The position numbers were made by a program, and so were the translations under genes. The notes under the pieces are model-generated. The model was not told the origin of the DNA, did no database searches, and worked only from the letters and a program-made list of their open reading frames with translations. Shown here piece by piece: positions 60,581-64,000 of a stretch of DNA of 64,000 nucleotides. Position 1 is the stretch's first letter. The number at the start of each line of letters is the position of its first letter. The stretch comes from Epiperipatus broadwayi (taxonomy: Eukaryota > Onychophora > Udeonychophora > Euonychophora > Peripatidae): contig JAQFVV010006216.1 in NCBI GenBank assembly GCA_028023455.1, forward strand, positions 4,666,877 to 4,730,876. Reading direction: 5' to 3'.

Positions 60581-62632
60581 TATAATGGTCCGAGAAGAGA
60601 TGGAAGTTCCAGTCTTACTGTATCTGCACTACAGGGTGCTACCAGGCATTTTAACCTGAAAAATTTATATAGTAGGCAGACATGTAAGATCCCACTCTAT
60701 TTTATATTTTGACCATCAGCCCTTGCCACTAGCTCAGTGAGATGCAGAGATAATAAGATATAACTTTATTTAATTTATAACTTAAATATAAAAAAATAAA
60801 AGCCACTGCCAGTAATTAAAGCACAAACAACATTTATTAATGCACATATATAATCATTTAAAATTTGAGGAATAACATTTATCTTAGATTTTAATATTAA
60901 CTTTTGAATTTAAATTATTTTAAATTTTAAACCATCCGTACAGATGAATTTAATAATATTTTTTAAGAGTGTCGAGTATGAATAAACTACATAGATTGCA
61001 TTTGAAAAGAAAATATTCTATCCCTTATTTAACCTTAGGCCAAAAGTTCGCAGTCAAACTGACATCAATCCATCTGATACATCGATGTATTCAATGAAGC
61101 ATGAAATACAACAGCACAAATACCATATTGTCAGGAATGTACATCTGAACAGCATGGTTAGAGAAGACATTGACTCTCATCCAGACAGGAATACTACATC
61201 TGTCTGACAAGAACAATAAAAAAACTCCATAGAAGAGACTGCATTTTCCATCTTACTATCCTCTTCCATAGGTAAAAAAGGGTGTGTGGCATATAATGGA
61301 GATCCTGCATGTGGCAGACCTCATACTACATTTACTAATTACACCGATATATGCAATCCATTGACCCAATCCAACTACGAAACAAATAACCTAAGATTAA
61401 CCGTCCCTTAATTAATTAATATAACTTTACAAATCTATATAGCCATTCATGCCCGACTTTATTTTAACATTTATATAATTTTGCATAGATTAATTTTATA
61501 AAAGTTTGTTTTATAATGTTGAGTATAGATCGGCTACATAGATTACATGGTTAAAAACATTTCAAAATAAACAAACAATCAAAATATAAAGTCATTGATG
61601 GAATTGCAGAGGGAAATTTACAAGAAACCCAATGGCATTCATCATAAGATGCCGCATTGACACTAATAACTTAAAAGACATCCAAATAAATACATTTTAG
61701 ATACCGTAAGGTATCATTATTTACCGAATGTCTATATATTCTAATCAAATATGAAAACAAAAATATAATTAAACGTTAACGAATCTATGCAAGCATCTAT
61801 ACCCAACTTAAATTTAATGCATTTAAATAATCTATACAACAAATATTAATAAAAAAATGGAAATGATTTTTAGCAAACTCAAATGTATAAAAATTAAACA
61901 TTAATAATTGATTTGAAAAGTCAGATTAAAGTTCATTTAAAAAAAATTATGTTTAGCTTGTCAAATCTTTAAAGTTCTTAATTACTCGTAAAATTTTTCT
62001 GTTTATATCTTACAGTAGAAGAGCTCCTGGTTCCTGGTGTCAATTCCCATGAAGTCTTTATTTGAAGACCGGTTTATTTGAAGGTGGCCTTAGCTGGTTC
62101 AATCCTGGTATTACAGTAATTTCATTTGAAATAAGTGAGAGAGTGCAACAAGTGCGTCTTATCACTCTTCTCACAAAATCAAGCTGGAACGGTTCTTGAT
62201 TTCAATATTTTTCCTTCTATATCGATCATCCAGATTCACTGAACAATGGTTTCCTGTTCCAATTTTTCGTTATGGTCCAAGCCTTCATTGCTGCTTCTAT
62301 TGGACATCTAATTTATTTTTGTTCTCTTATCTATATTTCTTCTGACTATTTTATATAAGATCCCCAAGGGCTAGCTTGCTTTTCGATAATTAATAAACAC
62401 ATCATTTCCATTTACAAAAGTATTTTATCTTTAGATCTTGTACTTTTTTATAAAAAAGTATGTTCAAATATATTTTTTTTGAAAAATAAAATAATTTTAA
62501 AGTTTTGCATCTGTGTGAATATATATACATACATTGAACAATTCTTTAATTTTAGGTTTTAGTTTTTTATTTATGAACTTAAAACCATTTTTATTCTAAT
62601 TTTAAATTAATGTAATGGCATATACCATTACA
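60581..62632 (-). repeat. 5' LTR of element W
   Basis: Same start hairpin as the 3' LTR (62632-62611). Confidence 0.85.
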
Positions 62633-62644
62633 ATATAAATATAT

Positions 62645-64000
62645 TGTAACGATATATAAATATGTCGTTACATTAATTTAAAATAAAAACTTAAAAGTTC
62701 GCAAATAAAAGTAAAAAATTAAGCGCTAAAATTAAAATGTTTGTTAAACGTATATACATTTGCACAGATGCCAAACTTTAAAAATATTTTTTTAAAAAAA
62801 AAAAAATAAATAAATAAGTATTTGAACGTACTTTTTTATAAAAAAAAAGTACAAGATTTAAAAATAAAAACAGATATTAATTAATTCTTGTAATCTGTAA
62901 ATGGAAATGATTGTTTATAAATTGTTTGAAAAGCAAGCTAGCCTTGGGCTCTTGTATAATTAAAATGATCTGATGAAAGATAGATAAGAAAATAAAGAGA
63001 AATTAGCTTGACCAATGGAAGCACTAAGCCTTGGCTCGGACCCTAATGAAAGTGATGGATTAGTGACGTTTTGTTGATTGAATCCGTGTGGATAATATAA
63101 AAAGGGAAATACAGTTTTTTTAGACAGTTCCAGCATTTTGTGTTTGAGAGATGTGGTAGGACGCACATACCACACTCTCTATAAAAAAAAATGAAAAGAC
63201 TGTGATACCTTGAACCAGCTATTGCCATCTCCAGAACATTATCTTCCAATGGAGGCATCGCGGGAATTAAAAGCAGAAACCTGGACTCTTCTACCGTAAG
63301 CTATATTGACATGAACTCTAAATTTAAAAATAATTAAGAACTTTCGTTCAAGCTTATGAACTTCTATCTGACTTTTTTAAAGTTTAAAATCAAATTAATA
63401 ATGTTTAATTTTATATGTTTTCTGATTGATAAAAATCATTTCCATTTTTTTTTCTCTTGTATAAATTATTTATTGTTTAAATTTCAAATGATGAAATTTA
63501 GGTTGGTATAGATGTTGCATAGATTCGTTAGCGGTTGATTATGTTGAAGTTTTCACATTTGATTAGAATATATAGGTCAATGATGTTAATGCAGGCATCT
63601 TACGATGAATGCCATGGGGCCTTGTGTATTCCCTTTTGCAATTGACGTTATCGATGATTTTGTATTTTGATCGATTGTGTTTAATTTGGATGTTTTTGAC
63701 CGTGGAATCTGTGCAGCTGATCTATACTCAACATTTTAAAAACAAATTTATAAAAATAATCTGTGTGAACGTATTTAAATGTTAAATTTAAGTCGGGCGT
63801 GAATGGCTATATAGTTTCGTAAAGTTATATTAAGGGAGGGTAATCTTAGGTTATTCATTTCGTAGTTGAATTGGTTCAATGGATTGGATATATTTGTGTA
63901 ATTGTAGATGTAGTATGAGATCCGCTACAGGCAGGATTATATATATATGCCACACACCTTCTGTTTGCCTATGGATGGGTTTGTAAGACGGCAAAGGACC
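62645..64000 (+). mobile_element. LTR of family W in opposite orientation, cut by window end
   Basis: Starts TGTAACGA...TCGTTACA, closest to the solo LTR at 18225, and is alignable with it to the end of the window (both share GGTTCAATGGATTGG and the GCCTATGGATGGGTTTGTAA block). Only 12 bases of AT-rich DNA separate it from the 5' LTR of element W, giving a head-to-head pair. Whether it is a solo LTR or the 5' end of a whole element lies beyond the window. Confidence 0.85.

Larger units (their letters stand above)
57986..62632 (-). mobile_element. Non-autonomous LTR element 'W' (minus strand) with 2.05-2.08-kb LTRs and about 510-bp interior
   Basis: Direct repeats 57986-60069 and 60581-62632 flank 60070-60580. 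In sense orientation (minus) LTRs run TGTAATGG...CCATTATA and the primer site (60560-60578) lies two bases inside the 5' LTR. The outer flanks are both ATAT. The interior has no open frame of note; a C-rich plus-strand stretch near 60262-60277 is purine-rich on the sense strand but lies about 190 bases from the LTR. It resembles the LARD/TRIM classes, with LTRs making up about nine tenths of the length. The LTRs differ by scattered substitutions and small indels. Confidence 0.85.

Overview
This window looks like a stretch of a large, very A+T-rich (roughly 70-75% by eye), intron- and repeat-rich animal genome, probably an invertebrate. The reasons are decayed Ty3/Gypsy elements, a LINE with a zinc-knuckle C-terminus, tRNA-derived SINE-like DNA, hAT and TA-target MITEs, many (TA)n microsatellites, and no prokaryote-style gene packing. 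The species cannot be named. A degenerate CCCTAA-type tract argues weakly against a typical TTAGG insect. No intact cellular protein gene is visible; two exon-like pieces (9.5 kb and 40.5 kb) are the best host-gene candidates.

Layout. 1-3.1 kb: 3' part of a dead Ty3/Gypsy element (RT, RNase H and integrase with stops and frameshifts). 4.5-6.2 kb: a roughly 430-bp repeat in tandem and inverted copies, each carrying a hammerhead-ribozyme-like core. 7.6-8.5 kb: an 888-bp TIR element with TA target duplication. 9.0-9.7 kb: a TATA box and two unidentified coding-like blocks. 11-11.9 kb: a degenerate tandem repeat with an inverted relative at 7 kb. 12.7-12.95 kb: a long palindrome.

12.97-24.71 kb: a nested stack. 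An old solo LTR is split by a young minus-strand LTR element of the same family (14401-23445; LTRs about 2.6 kb; PBS and PPT visible). That element itself carries a 2.1-kb solo LTR of another family (18225-20357). 25.6-38.5 kb: AT-rich DNA partitioned by (TA)n tracts into probable solo LTRs, with an hAT MITE (35648-35970). 40.5 kb: candidate host exon. 41.7 kb: tRNA-derived SINE. 42.4-42.8 kb: telomere-like tract and a 50-bp minisatellite. 43 kb: LINE 3' end.

44.69-57.24 kb: a plus-strand LTR element with 2.5-kb LTRs, a PBS, a coiled-coil gag remnant built of 11-residue repeats, the integrase C-terminus only, a 633-bp foldback element, a PPT, and a 3' LTR split by a 3.1-kb insertion. 57.99-62.63 kb: a minus-strand LTR element with 2.05-kb LTRs around only about 510 bp of non-coding interior. 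It abuts, head to head, another LTR of the same family that runs off the window.

Common threads. Most LTR units sit exactly inside (TA)n tracts. Their primer sites all resemble a tRNA-Lys-type TGGYRCCCA. Several unrelated LTRs begin with a short hairpin whose stem covaries between subfamilies. No complete LTR element here encodes RT or an integrase core, so all must have moved with enzymes supplied in trans or have decayed since.
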